A stretch of DNA of 64,000 nt from Paratinospora sagittata (GCA_035771175.1 CM069613.1:2081501-2145500), one strand, 5' to 3'. Positions 47,226 to 58,238 are shown, counted from the stretch's first letter. Numbers and translations: made by a program. Notes: a model not told the origin generated them from the letters alone.

Positions 47226-48416
47226 GTGCTTCCTGAGGTGTGAAAATGGTGTTGTTCGAAACTCCGGCCGGGTTTGGGCTGTTTAAAGTATTGGATGAGG
47301 GGAAGCTCTCTAATGTTGAGGTGATTAGCTAATTGGGTTTTTTTTTATAAGTGGTTTATGTGTGAGTTGAAATTGGTGTTCTTATTCCTTTTAATTTGTT
47401 GTTGCAGGATTTATGGAAGGAGTTTGCAACATCAGAATCGGCTAGAAAGGTGAATTGGCATGTTTTCCAAGTTGTTATTATCTTTACTGTTTTTAAAATG
47501 TAGAAATCATGAAGTGCTTGTATTGTTTTGAAGTGAGAAGATTTAGAAGGATTGTTGTATAATGTTAATTTGGAATTCATGAGTTCCTTGAGAGGCATTT
47601 TTATACTTGCGACATATTTGTCGTGAACATCCAAGGTTCGTAGGAAGTAGTAGTGCAAAAGAGTTCTGGCATGTCCTTCCCCATATTTAAAGGTTTCTTT
47701 TTTTTTTTTCTTTTTTTTTTTCGTTCATCGGGTGTTTGATATTTATTGTCACTCTTGCATCTTCCTAGATTGATGAGCTTATATATATGTGTGGTTTGAT
47801 TTAGTATTTAATTTTTACAACAGGTAGTCAAGCTGAAAGCTTTTACCAAGTTTGAGAACACTTCTGAAGCATTATCTGCAGCAACCTTATTGATTGATAG
47901 CAAACCCAGCAAAGGTCTGCGCAAGTTCTTGCGTGCTCACTGTGACGGAGAAACACTTGCTGTGGCTGATTCAAAGCTTGGGAATGCAATAAAAGAAAAG
48001 TTGGTATGTGTTGTTCATAATAAATAAAGGTGATTGACTTCATATTGTTATTTCCTATTTTGTTTCTTTTTTTATTATTTATTTTTTTATTTTCCCATCC
48101 TCAGCAAATCGAATGTGTACACAACAATGCTGTGATGGAGCTGATGAGGGGACTGAGAAGTCAGTTAACAGAACTTATATCTGGGCTTGCTGTTCAAGAT
48201 TTGGCACCAATGTGCTTGGGTTTATCTCACAGTTTGCTAGATATAAGTTAAAATTCAGCCCTGATACGGTGACGTTTATTTTTTATTTTTTATTTGTCTA
48301 AACTATTCGCAGAAAACCTTGATTTCGTCTTGTTAGTATTTCAAAAAAAAAAAACACAAATTATCATTCTTAATGGAATCAACATCGACTTCAATAGCAA
48401 TATTTACTCAAATCAA

Positions 48417-48515
48417 AAGAACTCAACTCAACTCTACTAAGTCTTTTCCCAACTATGTGAGGTTGGCTACGTGAATCTACTTCTTTCTGATTTAGTAATT
48501 CATGTCATAGTTGAT
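48417..48515 (-). mobile_element. RTE-type LINE/SINE tail in NOP58 intron 4
   Basis: On the minus strand GTAGATTCACGTAGCCAACC, CACATAGTTGGG and a tail of TTGAG repeats form the standard 3' end of plant RTE LINEs or SINEs that use them. Only the terminal 100 bp or so is present. Confidence 0.55.
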
Positions 48516-48743
48516 CTGACAAAGTTTTACACTGGTTGCCAGGTACCTAATGCAACCCTCCTCCTTTATCCAGGCTTGAGTTTGGCTGTGTTTAGAGATT
48601 ATGCTCAGCATAGGCAGAGTTAAATCAAAAGAATTAAACTAAAAAAAATCAAAATTCATTGGAATTTGTTTTTGTCAAGACTTTTCATGGGGGTTGCAAC
48701 CTTGACTGATACTTTTATTGGTTACTTGTGCATCTTTTAGGTT

Positions 48744-48748
48744 GATAC
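48744..48748. other. Left target duplication of the Copia element (GATAC)
   Basis: GATAC lies directly before the 5' LTR and is repeated exactly at 53627-53631 after the 3' LTR. It is part of the NOP58 exon 5 sequence GTTGATAC, so one copy restores the exon. Confidence 0.95.
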
Positions 48749-49370
48749 TGTTGGTCGGTCCACCTCATGGGCAGCTAAAGAATAAAGAATAATAAAAAAT
48801 AAACAACCAGCATTGAACAATAGGGCGGCTGAACAAAGAGGTGGCTGAAATGTCAATAGTGATGGCCAACACCAAATTCACGTGGGCTATGCATGGGAGG
48901 CATGCATGACGGCCAGCACATTTCACGTGGGCACGACAAATATTTGATTTTGTTTATTACAAAAATACCCCTGTTTAAACTCCTATAAATAGAGCCCTAA
49001 TTTCATTCTTCAAAATCATCTGAGAGAGATCAAATATTCAGAGAGATCTAGTTTTAGAGATCTAGAGAGCCTCAAAGAGAGTTTCTTTGAGAAGAAAAAG
49101 TGTGAGCCAATTTGTGAAGTGTTATCCACAAATTGAAGATACATAAGTGATTGTGTATTTGTGAGAGATCCACCGAAAGGTGACGTTTGTAATCCCATTT
49201 TTATAGTGGAAGTTTCTTTAAGCGGCCTACGGGTCCCGTGGTTTTTACCTCATCTTTTGGAGGGTTTTCCACGCTAAAATCTTTTGGTGTTATCTTTGTT
49301 GTATTTTTAGTTTGGGAAATTGTCCTGGGATTGTAGAATTATTTCTTTACAACCATCGTTTTTCCCAACA
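48749..49370 (+). repeat. Copia 5' LTR
   Basis: 622 bp with TG...CA ends. A TATA box TATAAATA at 48984-48991 is followed about 25-30 bp later by a probable R start (ATCATCTGAGAGAGATC), so a complete pol II promoter seems present. CACGTGGG occurs twice upstream of it (near 48880 and 48923). Confidence 0.95.
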
Positions 49371-49373
49371 GAG

Positions 49374-49385
49374 TGGTATCAGAGC
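49374..49385 (+). other. Primer-binding site (initiator tRNA-Met)
   Basis: TGGTATCAGAGC, 3 bp after the LTR, is the standard Copia minus-strand primer site complementary to the 3' end of plant initiator methionine tRNA. Confidence 0.92.
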
Positions 49386-49607
49386 TTGGGTCGTTTTCAG
49401 CGAAGGTATTGTTCATACGTACAATACTATTCACGTATACGGTACTATTCTGTCGGTAGTCACTATTTGGAATAGTAGTACTATTCATAGAGTACTATTC
49501 ACGGAGCACTATTTATAAAGGTACTATTCACATAGTACTATTCATCGCCGGAAATTCATCGCCGGTGAAGTTGCAAGCTCCGCGAAACCTGTTGAGTGAC
49601 GACTCAA

Positions 49608-52600
49608 ATGGAGGAAAGCACATGCAAACAAGAATGGCACGGAAGAAGTAAAAACAGAAATCCTCGTAGCCAAAGACAACAAAGAGGATGCTCGACGTCC
49701 AGATCGAGGCATGACAAGAACTGTCATTATTGCGACAAGTCCGGACATTTCATTCGAGAATGTCGAAAGTTAAAGGCGGAACGATCCAGAAATCAAGAAG
49801 CAGAAACCCGAACAAATGACACCGCAACTCTCACTGAAGAAGTTGGCATTGTTCGAGATGCTGACTATGTCAACCTTGCATGTCAAGACTCTACATGGGT
49901 AGTTGACTCAGGTGCGTCCTACCATGTCACCTCACGACGAGATTTCTTCTCAGCCTACACGCAAGGTGATTTCGGACGAGTGAGGATGGGAAATGATGAT
50001 GCATCCAAAATTATCGGCATCGGTAATATTTATTTAGAAACTAACCTTGGATACAGGTTACTCTTGAAAGATGTGAGGCATGTTCCAGATATCCGCCTCA
50101 ATTTGATCTCCACCGGAATGCTTGATGACGATGGCTACAATAATAATTTTGGTGAAGGAAAATGGAAGCTCACCAAAGGAAACTTGGTAGTAGCCAGAGG
50201 CAAGAAAGATGCATCACTCTACCACACAGAAGCCAAGCTGTGTAAAGAAGAAGTAAATACCATGAGGAAAGAAGTTCCCACCGAGTTATGGCATAAGCGG
50301 CTCGGCCACATGAGTGAAAAGGGTCTCAGAATTCTTTCCAAGAAGGAGCACTTGCCAGGAATGACAGGTACATCTTTACGTACTTGTGTTGATTGTATTA
50401 TGGGTAAACAACACAGAGTTGCATTTCGTAGTTCCCCACCATCTAGAAAGGCAAATATTCTAGATTTAATACACACAGATGTCTGTACAATGAGTTGTAA
50501 GACACTAGGAGGTGCTCATTATTTTGTGACTTTTATTGATGACCACTCTAGAAAAGTGTGGGCTTTTGCTTTGAAAACTAAAGATCAAGTGCAGGAAGTT
50601 TTCAAGCAATTTCATGTAAAAGTTGAGAGAGAAACTGGCAGACGATTGAAGTGTGTACGATCAGACAATGGCGGTGAGTATCGCGGATCATTCGAGGAGT
50701 ACTGCAGAAGTTTCGGCATCAGGCTGGAAAAATCAGTACCAAAGACACCTCAACACAACGGTGTCGCAGAGAGGATGAACAGAACCATCTGTGAAAGAGT
50801 CAGATGTATGCTCTCAAATGCAAAACTGCCAAACTCCTATTGGGGGGAGGCAATGAGGACAGCAGTCGATTTAATCAACCTTTCTCCATCAGTTCCACTG
50901 AACTACGACGTACCAGAAAAGGTTTGGACGGGGAAAGATGTTTCTTACAAACACTTGAAAGTATTCGGCTGCAGAGCATTTGTTCACATCCCTAGAGACG
51001 AAAGGTCCAAGCTGGATGGAAAAGCAAAGCAGTGTATCTTTGTGGGATATTCCCATGAAGAATTCGGCTACAGATTATGGGATCCTGTCAACAAAAGGAT
51101 TGTCAGAAGCAGAGACGTGGTGTTTCTTGAAGATCAGACGATCGAGGATTTTCAGAAACCTGAGAAGCCACAATCAGCAGAACTTCCAGTTAATCTGGAA
51201 CCAGTCCCACCATCAACAAATTCAGATGACAAGGGAGCTGCACCAGATACTGAGGATGATGTTCCACCAGCTCAAAGTTCAGAACCAGAACAAGTTCCTG
51301 AACCAGAACAAGTTCCTGAACAAGTTCAACCAGAAGCACAACTAAGAAGATCCACCAGAGAGCGACAACCAAGTCAAAGATATCCTCCTAGCGACTATGT
51401 AATGCTCACTGACGGGGGAGAACCGGAAAGTTATACCGAAGCTATAACTGACCAGCAAAAGACTGAGTGGATGAAAGCCATGCAGGAAGAAATGAAATCT
51501 CTGCATGAGAACCACACATTTGACTTGGTGAAATTACCACAGGGAAAGAAAGCCCTCAAGAACAAGTGGGTATACAGGATTAAAAGCGAAGAAGGTAGCT
51601 CACAACCTCGATACAAAGCAAGATTGGTTGTGAAAGGATTCGGACAGAAGAAAGGCGTTGACTTCGATGAAATCTTCTCACCAGTGGTAAAAATGTCTTC
51701 AATCCGAGTTGTTCTTGGCTTGGCAGCTAGTCTTAATCTGGAGGTTGAACAACTTGATGTAAAAACTGCATTTTTACACGGTGATCTTGACGAGGAAATC
51801 TATATGGAGCAACCCGAAGGTTTCCAAGTCAAAAGAAAAGAGAAGCTGGTATGCAGGTTAAAGAAGAGTCTGTATGGTTTGAAACAGGCACCGAGGCAGT
51901 GGTATAAAAAGTTCGACTCGTTCATGGAGCAAACGGAGTACAACCGAACGACAGCTGATCACTGCGTCTTCATCAAGAAATTCTCTGATGGTGATTTTAT
52001 TATTCTTTTGCTTTATGTTGATGATATGTTAATTGTAGGCCAAGATATTGGCAAGATTAACACGTTGAAGAAAGAGTTGAGCAAGTCCTTTGCCATGAAA
52101 GACTTAGGTCCCGCAAAGCAAATCCTTGGCATGAAGATTGTTCGTGACAGGAAGAACAAGAGACTTTGGTTATCTCAAGAAAAGTATATTGAGAAAGTTT
52201 TAGAGCGGTTCAACATGAGCAAAGCTAAACCTGTTAGTTCTCCACTGGCAAGCCACTTCAAGCTTACTTCGAGCCAGTGTCCTTCAAACGAGAAGGAGAA
52301 ATCAGAGATAAGCAAGGTACCCTATGCATCGGTAGTTGGCAGTCTAATGTACGCTATGGTATGCACCAGACCAGACATTGCTCATGCTGTTGGTGTTGTG
52401 AGCCGATTTCTATCAAATCCTGGAAAGGAACATTGGACAGCAGTCAAATGGATACTCAGGTATCTTAGAGGTACTTCTAGTCATTGTTTATGTTTTGGTA
52501 ATGATAAATCTGTATTAGAAGGATTTACAGATTCAGATATGGCTGGAGATGTGGATACGAGAAAGTCGATATCCGGGTACCTAATAACATTTGCAGGGGG

Positions 52601-52988
52601 AGCTGTCTCATGGCAATCACGATTACAAAAGTGTATTGCCTTGAGTACCACAGAAGCAGAGTATATTGCAATCACTGAAGGTTGTAAGGAGATCTTGTGG
52701 ATGAAAAAGTTCCTACAAGAATTGCAGCAGAACCAAGAAAAATATGTTCTTTATTGCGACAGTCAGAGCGCAATACACCTCAGTAAGAACTCAACCTTCC
52801 ATTCAAGGTCCAAGCACATCGACGTGAGGTATCATTGGATTCGTGATGTGTTGAAAAATAAACTGTTGCAAGTTGAGAAGATCCACACTAATGACAACGG
52901 GGCAGATATGATGACGAAGTCCCTAACCAGCGAAAAGCTTGTTATCTGTAGAAAGATTGCAGGTGTGGAGGAGCCTTGTTCCATATGA
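49608..52988 (+). CDS. Copia Gag(remnant)-Pol polyprotein, 1,126 aa
   Basis: One uninterrupted frame of 1,126 residues from the first ATG (49608); the open frame extends four codons upstream to a GTG. Only the gag zinc knuckle remains (CHYC...H...C, residues 39-52). Aspartic protease follows (WVVDSGASYHVTS, about 98-110), then the GAG-pre-integrase region with LWHKRLGHMS and CVDCIMGK, and an integrase core with LIHTDVCTM, CVRSDNGGEY and HNGVAERMNR. The reverse transcriptase has QLDVKTAFLHGDL and the active site LLYVDDMLIVG, and RNase H has GFTDSDMAGD, TTEAEYIA and LYCDSQSAI. All catalytic motifs visible are intact. Compared with a full Copia polyprotein of about 1,300-1,400 residues, the N-terminal 250-300 (capsid part of gag) are lost, so the element probably cannot form particles alone. 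Confidence 0.95.
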   Translation: MEESTCKQEWHGRSKNRNPRSQRQQRGCSTSRSRHDKNCHYCDKSGHFIRECRKLKAERSRNQEAETRTNDTATLTEEVGIVRDADYVNLACQDSTWVVDSGASYHVTSRRDFFSAYTQGDFGRVRMGNDDASKIIGIGNIYLETNLGYRLLLKDVRHVPDIRLNLISTGMLDDDGYNNNFGEGKWKLTKGNLVVARGKKDASLYHTEAKLCKEEVNTMRKEVPTELWHKRLGHMSEKGLRILSKKEHLPGMTGTSLRTCVDCIMGKQHRVAFRSSPPSRKANILDLIHTDVCTMSCKTLGGAHYFVTFIDDHSRKVWAFALKTKDQVQEVFKQFHVKVERETGRRLKCVRSDNGGEYRGSFEEYCRSFGIRLEKSVPKTPQHNGVAERMNRTICERVRCMLSNAKLPNSYWGEAMRTAVDLINLSPSVPLNYDVPEKVWTGKDVSYKHLKVFGCRAFVHIPRDERSKLDGKAKQCIFVGYSHEEFGYRLWDPVNKRIVRSRDVVFLEDQTIEDFQKPEKPQSAELPVNLEPVPPSTNSDDKGAAPDTEDDVPPAQSSEPEQVPEPEQVPEQVQPEAQLRRSTRERQPSQRYPPSDYVMLTDGGEPESYTEAITDQQKTEWMKAMQEEMKSLHENHTFDLVKLPQGKKALKNKWVYRIKSEEGSSQPRYKARLVVKGFGQKKGVDFDEIFSPVVKMSSIRVVLGLAASLNLEVEQLDVKTAFLHGDLDEEIYMEQPEGFQVKRKEKLVCRLKKSLYGLKQAPRQWYKKFDSFMEQTEYNRTTADHCVFIKKFSDGDFIILLLYVDDMLIVGQDIGKINTLKKELSKSFAMKDLGPAKQILGMKIVRDRKNKRLWLSQEKYIEKVLERFNMSKAKPVSSPLASHFKLTSSQCPSNEKEKSEISKVPYASVVGSLMYAMVCTRPDIAHAVGVVSRFLSNPGKEHWTAVKWILRYLRGTSSHCLCFGNDKSVLEGFTDSDMAGDVDTRKSISGYLITFAGGAVSWQSRLQKCIALSTTEAEYIAITEGCKEILWMKKFLQELQQNQEKYVLYCDSQSAIHLSKNSTFHSRSKHIDVRYHWIRDVLKNKLLQVEKIHTNDNGADMMTKSLTSEKLVICRKIAGVEEPCSI

Positions 52989-53004
52989 GGTGGAGGGGGA
53001 GATT
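52988..53004 (+). other. Polypurine tract of the Copia element
   Basis: GGTGGAGGGGGAGATT directly precedes the 3' LTR and overlaps the end of the pol stop region. It is the expected primer for plus-strand synthesis. Confidence 0.85.
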
Positions 53005-53626
53005 TGTTGGTCGGTCCACCTCATGGGCAGCTAAAGAATAAAGAATAATAAAAAATAAACAACCAGCATTGAACAATAGGGCGGCTGAACAAAGAGGTGG
53101 CTGAAATGTCAATAGTGATGGCCAACACCAAATTCACGTGGGCTATGCATGGGAGGCATGCATGACGGCCAGCACATTTCACGTGGGCACGACAAATATT
53201 TGATTTTGTTTATTACAAAAATACCCCTGTTTAAACTCCTATAAATAGAGCCCTAATTTCATTCTTCAAAATCATCTGAGAGAGATCAAATATTCAGAGA
53301 GATCTAGTTTTAGAGATCTAGAGAGCCTCAAAGAGAGTTTCTTTGAGAAGAAAAAGTGTGAGCCAATTTGTGAAGTGTTATCCACAAATTGAAGATACAT
53401 AAGTGATTGTGTATTTGTGAGAGATCCACCGAAAGGTGACGTTTGTAATCCCATTTTTATAGTGGAAGTTTCTTTAAGCGGCCTACGGGTCCCGTGGTTT
53501 TTACCTCATCTTTTGGAGGGTTTTCCACGCTAAAATCTTTTGGTGTTATCTTTGTTGTATTTTTAGTTTGGGAAATTGTCCTGGGATTGTAGAATTATTT
53601 CTTTACAACCATCGTTTTTCCCAACA
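53005..53626 (+). repeat. Copia 3' LTR
   Basis: Same length as the 5' LTR and no difference seen by eye. The 60-codon antisense frames at 49016-49198 and 53272-53454 translate identically. It is followed by the duplicated GATAC. Confidence 0.95.
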
Positions 53627-53821
53627 GATACCATGATCATTCAGGCTATTGGTTTATTGGATGATCTGGACAAAGAGCTTAACACGTATGCTATGAGGGT
53701 TCGAGAATGGTATGGATGGCATTTTCCAGAACTTGCAAAGATTGTACAAGACGACATCCTATATGCAAAAGCAGTGAAACTGATGGGTAGCCGTTCAAAT
53801 GCTGCAAAACATTTCTCTGAG

Positions 53822-54817
53822 GTAAATCATTCTTATTTTCATTTTATTTTGCTTGATCAAATACTGGTTTCGTGCGGTGTTCATGTGATCATGATTTGAT
53901 TTTTAACCTCTACTCAGTGTCTTTGCTTGTAGTACTTAGTAATCTAAAATAACACCATGCACAGTCTGAGTTACAATGGCCCTATTCAGTGACACTACAG
54001 GTTTGCCAAAATATAATGTTTCGTAGTAGAAAGCTACTAGCTATGGTGACTAAACCAATTGATTTCTAGCTTTGTCTTTCAACATTTAGTCACAAGACAA
54101 AGATTTAAGAAACAAAGAAAAGGGTGAAAATCTGAGTGCATTATATTTCATTCCCGGAATTAGATATTGAAATAAATTTATGTGGGACTAAAGTGAGATT
54201 TGCGACCCAACATCACAAATCTAAGGGTTAAAATATTTGGAGACATAGAAATGCTTGGACTTGACTACATATATTTTAGCCAAAACCCAAATTTACCATC
54301 AAATCTAGTGCTGGATTAGGGTGGTATGTACAATTTAAGTTGTACCATCTGGGTCTAACCATTTGGTCGAATGAGTTGGATTTCAGTGTCAAGTCCTAGG
54401 CCCCATACAAAATTTGCTGACTAGGAGATTGTTTCTTAATCAGAATATACTTGACTGATTTCTGGTGGCTAGAGTCATTTGATATATTGTTGAGACTGAT
54501 CCTATGTTATTCATTGGGTTTTTTTTTTTTTTTTTGTTGATGTTGATGCATTGGCCCTGGCTTTATATTTTACCTTTATTTTTTTGTCCAAGTTATTGAT
54601 TTTGCCTCGTTCCCATTCATCAATAACACTTATGTCTTATAAAAAATTATTATTATTATTATTATACAGTATGAATTTGGTTGTCAAATTCACTTGAGAA
54701 TATTCGTGATGATTGTAGATATCGGTGATTGGTTATCTGTCTCAATCAGTTGGGATGGTGATTAATTGTCCCTTTTTTTTTTTTTTTTTTCTGGTTAAAT
54801 GGTCGTTGATTATGTCT
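53822..54817 (+). other. NOP58 pseudogene intron 5
   Basis: Starts GTAAATC after exon 5. The expected acceptor before exon 6 cannot be found: TTGATTATGTCTGCCTGAAG replaces the normal AG-ending junction. T runs occur at 54521-54536 and 54773-54790 and a (TTA)n run at 54648-54665. No other feature. Confidence 0.6.
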
Positions 54818-56128
54818 GCCTGAAGAGGTGGAGGCTGAGCCGAAAGAAACAGCAGTAGTATCAATGGGAACTGAAGTCAGTGATCTTGATTTGATCAATA
54901 TCAAAGAGCTTTGTGATCAGGTTTTGGCTCTATCAGAGTATAGAGCTCTGCTGTATGATTACTTGAAAAGCAGAATGAACACTATTGCTCCAAATCTGAC
55001 TGCCCTTGTTGGGGGAGCTTGTTGGAGCAGCCTCATTGCCCACGGAGGCAGTTTGGTGAATCTATGAAGCAACCCGGCAGCACCGTTCAGATTCTTGGTG
55101 CAGAAAAGGCTCTCTTCAGGGCTCTGAAGGCAAAACACGCAACCCCCAAATATGGAATCATCTACCACGCATCTTTAATTGGGCAGGCTGCTCCAAAATT
55201 GAAGGGCAAAATTTCTAGATCACTTGCCGCTAAGGTTGCACTGGCTGTACGATATGATGCTCTTGGAGATGGTCAAGATAATTCAATGGGTCTCAAGAAT
55301 AGGGAAAAGATAATATAATATAGACATGCAAGATCCCTTCACCTCTTCTGTGCTACCATAGTCTTTTGTCTTTTTTTCTTTTCGTCAAAGTGCTGGTTTT
55401 GATCTTTGATATCGTGTTTAGCTTGAAGCTCGCTTGAGGAACCTGGAAGGCAGGGAATTGGGTCGCTCTGCTTGGTCAACTAAAGGCAAGCCCAAGATTG
55501 AAGTCTATGACAAGGAACGGAAAACGGGTACAGGAGCGCTGATAACTGCTGCCAAGGTATGGGGGTTTGTATTTCTTCGATTAGTTTATTTACTCAAGAT
55601 TGAAAGACTTCCTTTCGTTGATTTTGATTCCCGTAAAAATTTAGGAATTATGATATACTTGTTGAGACGGAAAGACAAATTCCCATGTGTATCGTATAAT
55701 TACTTGGCTTATTAGGTGATGGGGCATTGATTTTTTTAATTTTTTGTAGACTTACAATCCGTCAGCTGATGCTGTTCTTCATCGAACAACTGAGCAAACA
55801 GCAAGAAGAGGAGGAAGTTGCTTTATTAACCAATGGCAATGGCGAGGAAAAGAAGAAAAAGAAGAAGAAGGACAAGGTTGTGGAGACGAACACGCAAGAT
55901 AACGACCACGACGACGATCAAAGTATTAAACCAGAAGAAGCAGAAAAAACTGATAAAAAGGAGAAAAAGAAAAATGAAGCGGAAACTGCCTTGCAAAATG
56001 TTGAACAAGAGATTGAGGGAAAGAAGCAGAAAAAGAAGAGAAAACATGCTGAAATTGAGGTTGAAGAAGACACTGAAATGAGAAGCAAGAAGAAGGGTAA
56101 AAAGAAGGAAAAGAAGAGCGAAAAATGA

Positions 56129-58206
56129 TCAAAATGTGCGCCCAAATGGCGAGAGCACGCCAACAATTTTGAGTATTCAGGCGATAGGTCAGTAATTTGT
56201 AAAATTTCCCTCTGTTTATCATTTTTTTTCTTTTTCTTGTCTAACTAGATTCTGTAGTAAATTAGCTTCATTTGTGTCTAGTTTCTGCTGTTGTAATTGC
56301 AGGAAACTGGTTCAAGAGAGATTAGAGAATTTAGGTTCTGAAAAATGTTTCCATTGTTTGATATATTATTCCATTGGAATGATTCTAGAGTAAGATGCAA
56401 ATGATAAACATGGTTGATGAAATAATAATCTACTCATAATTGCAGGAAATATGATCCCAAAAGTGGCATATTTTTTTGATGATATTAATCAAAAAAATGT
56501 TGTGTATGTAATAAACAATGCTCTAAACCTACTTTTGCTATTCATTTTCAGGTTTTTTTTTCTTTTTTTGGGCTAACACTTTCATATAGAGTTGGGTGTT
56601 AGGGATTGGCAGCAAGAATTCCTACTTTTGCCACTCATTTTCATTGATAGTTTCACCTTCAGTTAATGCATGTGAGAATGTGTTGACTGGAATTTCATTT
56701 TTTAATCTTTTTTTTTACTAATCAATATTATTATTTTATATAAAAATCAAATTTTAAATCAAGTGTGATTAAACATTCATAATTTTCTTTTATTAACAGA
56801 TAAATTCACTGCTCATATTTAAAAACAGTGATTTTATTTAATGAAGAGTATTGTCAGAATTTTCATGCTTTTTAAATGTTAATTAAACTCTACTTTTAAC
56901 ATTAAAAAAAAAATTGGTATTAAGGGCCTGTTTGGCAGCTTTTGCAAAAGTGAGAAAACACATTTTGAAAAGAAGAATGTTAATTTAACTCATGAAATTA
57001 CTTAAGATTATATTCACTCATGTTTTTATTTTATTTCTTTTACTTGTACTATCAACAATGAAATTGAAATTGATTCCTATTAACCATATATGAAATCAAT
57101 TGATAAAAATATGTAGTCTCAATGTTTATTAATCAAATTTTAAAAATATTTCATCTTAGTATATGATTAATTTATTTAATCTATCTAATCAATTTAATAT
57201 TTTTACATGAAGAAATTAATTTTATATCACTAATCCAATATTCCCATTAATCAATTTCATAATGGTTTTGTACGAATCAATTTCAATTTCATTATCGATG
57301 TATGGATTTAAAATAAAAATAAAAATAAATGTATGAGTAAAATCTTGAATTTTTTTGAGTTAGATTAGCATTGTGTCTCATCCTGTTTCTCTCCACAACT
57401 TGACTTAAAAACAGATATAGCCAAACACTTCCAAAATGCCTTATAGTAAAGTTGTATCAAACGGAAACTAATAATAATAATAAAAATAATAAAAATAAAA
57501 ATAATAATAATAAATAAAAATAACATAAGAGTTGCATTAAATTATTAACTTCTTAAATCTTCTTGAACAAATCCCTAATTTTTATTTATTTATTTATTCC
57601 TTTGCTAGGTCCCAAAATTATATAAAGAGCTGTAGCTCTTCAATAAATGGTGTTTAAAGGTTGTTTGATGACAATTCATAGATGATTAAACAAACATAAT
57701 AATGGCTTTTATGTTGTGTTATTATTGCATGTAGCGTGAGCTAAAAGGCTTAATTACATTAAAAGCCCACACTTATTTTTTTAGAGCAAGGCTTCACGTT
57801 TTCGTAGCCATCACAAAAAAAACAAACCACTCAGAAACGGCAATCAAATCTTTGTCTATTTACAAGCACATTTGTTGGACGTAAATTAAAAAAATTGAAA
57901 GTCATTAAAAAATATAATAATAAAATGAGGTTAAAAGTTAAAAATAAAAAATAAAATTAAAAGGAAAATGAAAGTTACCAAAAAATAAATAAAAGGGGTT
58001 TGTAAAATGATAAAAAATATAATTCTTAAAATAAAATTTATATTTATTAATATTACAAAAGAAATCTTTTAGTGTTTTATTAACAAATTATTCATAAATA
58101 TTATATATATATATATTTGGTAGTTTATATTGAAAAGTAGTGCGTAATTTATAAATTTATAATAAAGGTTGCACAAGGTCATTAAAGAGTTTTGTCTTTA
58201 TAAATA

Positions 58207-58238
<32 letters not shown>

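Larger units (their letters stand above)
48749..53626 (+). mobile_element. Complete-ended Ty1/Copia retrotransposon with gag deletion (4,878 bp)
   Basis: Two 622-bp LTRs (48749-49370 and 53005-53626) start TGTTGGTCGG and end TTCCCAACA. The offset between corresponding positions is a constant 4,256 bp, and I found no difference between them by eye. A 5-bp duplication (GATAC) flanks the element. The primer-binding site TGGTATCAGAGC (49374-49385) matches the initiator tRNA-Met end, and a purine tract (GGTGGAGGGGGAGA) precedes the 3' LTR. Protein order protease, integrase, reverse transcriptase, RNase H defines Copia. Only about 225 bp separate the 5' LTR from the pol frame, so most of gag is missing. 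It is inserted in the sense direction in NOP58 exon 5. Confidence 0.97.
47246..56128 (+). pseudogene. NOP58: NOP58 (box C/D snoRNP core protein) pseudogene, split by a Copia element
   Basis: Coding exons recognisable as NOP58 are 47246-47320, 47408-47449, 47824-48003, 48105-48268, 48741-48748 plus 53632-53821, about 54818-55309, 55422-55556 and 55750-56128. All introns are phase 0. NOP58 pairs with NOP56 and fibrillarin in box C/D snoRNPs guiding rRNA 2'-O-methylation. The order is the NOP5 N-terminal domain (MVLFETPAGFGLFKV), coiled coil and Nop domain ([45 protein letters not shown]), then a Lys/Glu tail. Lesions: exon 4 is 164 nt and lacks one base near 48235, giving a stop at 48247-48249; a retrotransposon splits exon 5; exon 6 lacks its acceptor AG, has a base gained near 55011 and bases lost near 55029 and 55064 with a TGA at 55065-55067; its donor GT is AT at 55310; exon 8 changes frame near 55800. 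Kept introns mean a DNA-level duplicate, not a retrocopy. Function is presumably supplied by another locus. Confidence 0.93.

Noticed and set aside
49016..49198. The 60-codon minus-strand ORF in each Copia LTR as a gene.
   Set aside because: It is present identically in both LTRs and antisense to the transcribed R/U5 region; no start context or homologue is known to me.
47246..56128. NOP58 as an intact gene with the Copia in an intron.
   Set aside because: The insertion lies 8 bp inside exon 5 after a clear acceptor, and frameshifts plus lost splice sites exist in other exons.
55826..56222. Phe/Leu-rich minus-strand ORFs near the end of NOP58, resembling membrane proteins.
   Set aside because: They are the antisense of the Lys/Glu-rich tail (GAA and AAG codons read as TTC and CTT).
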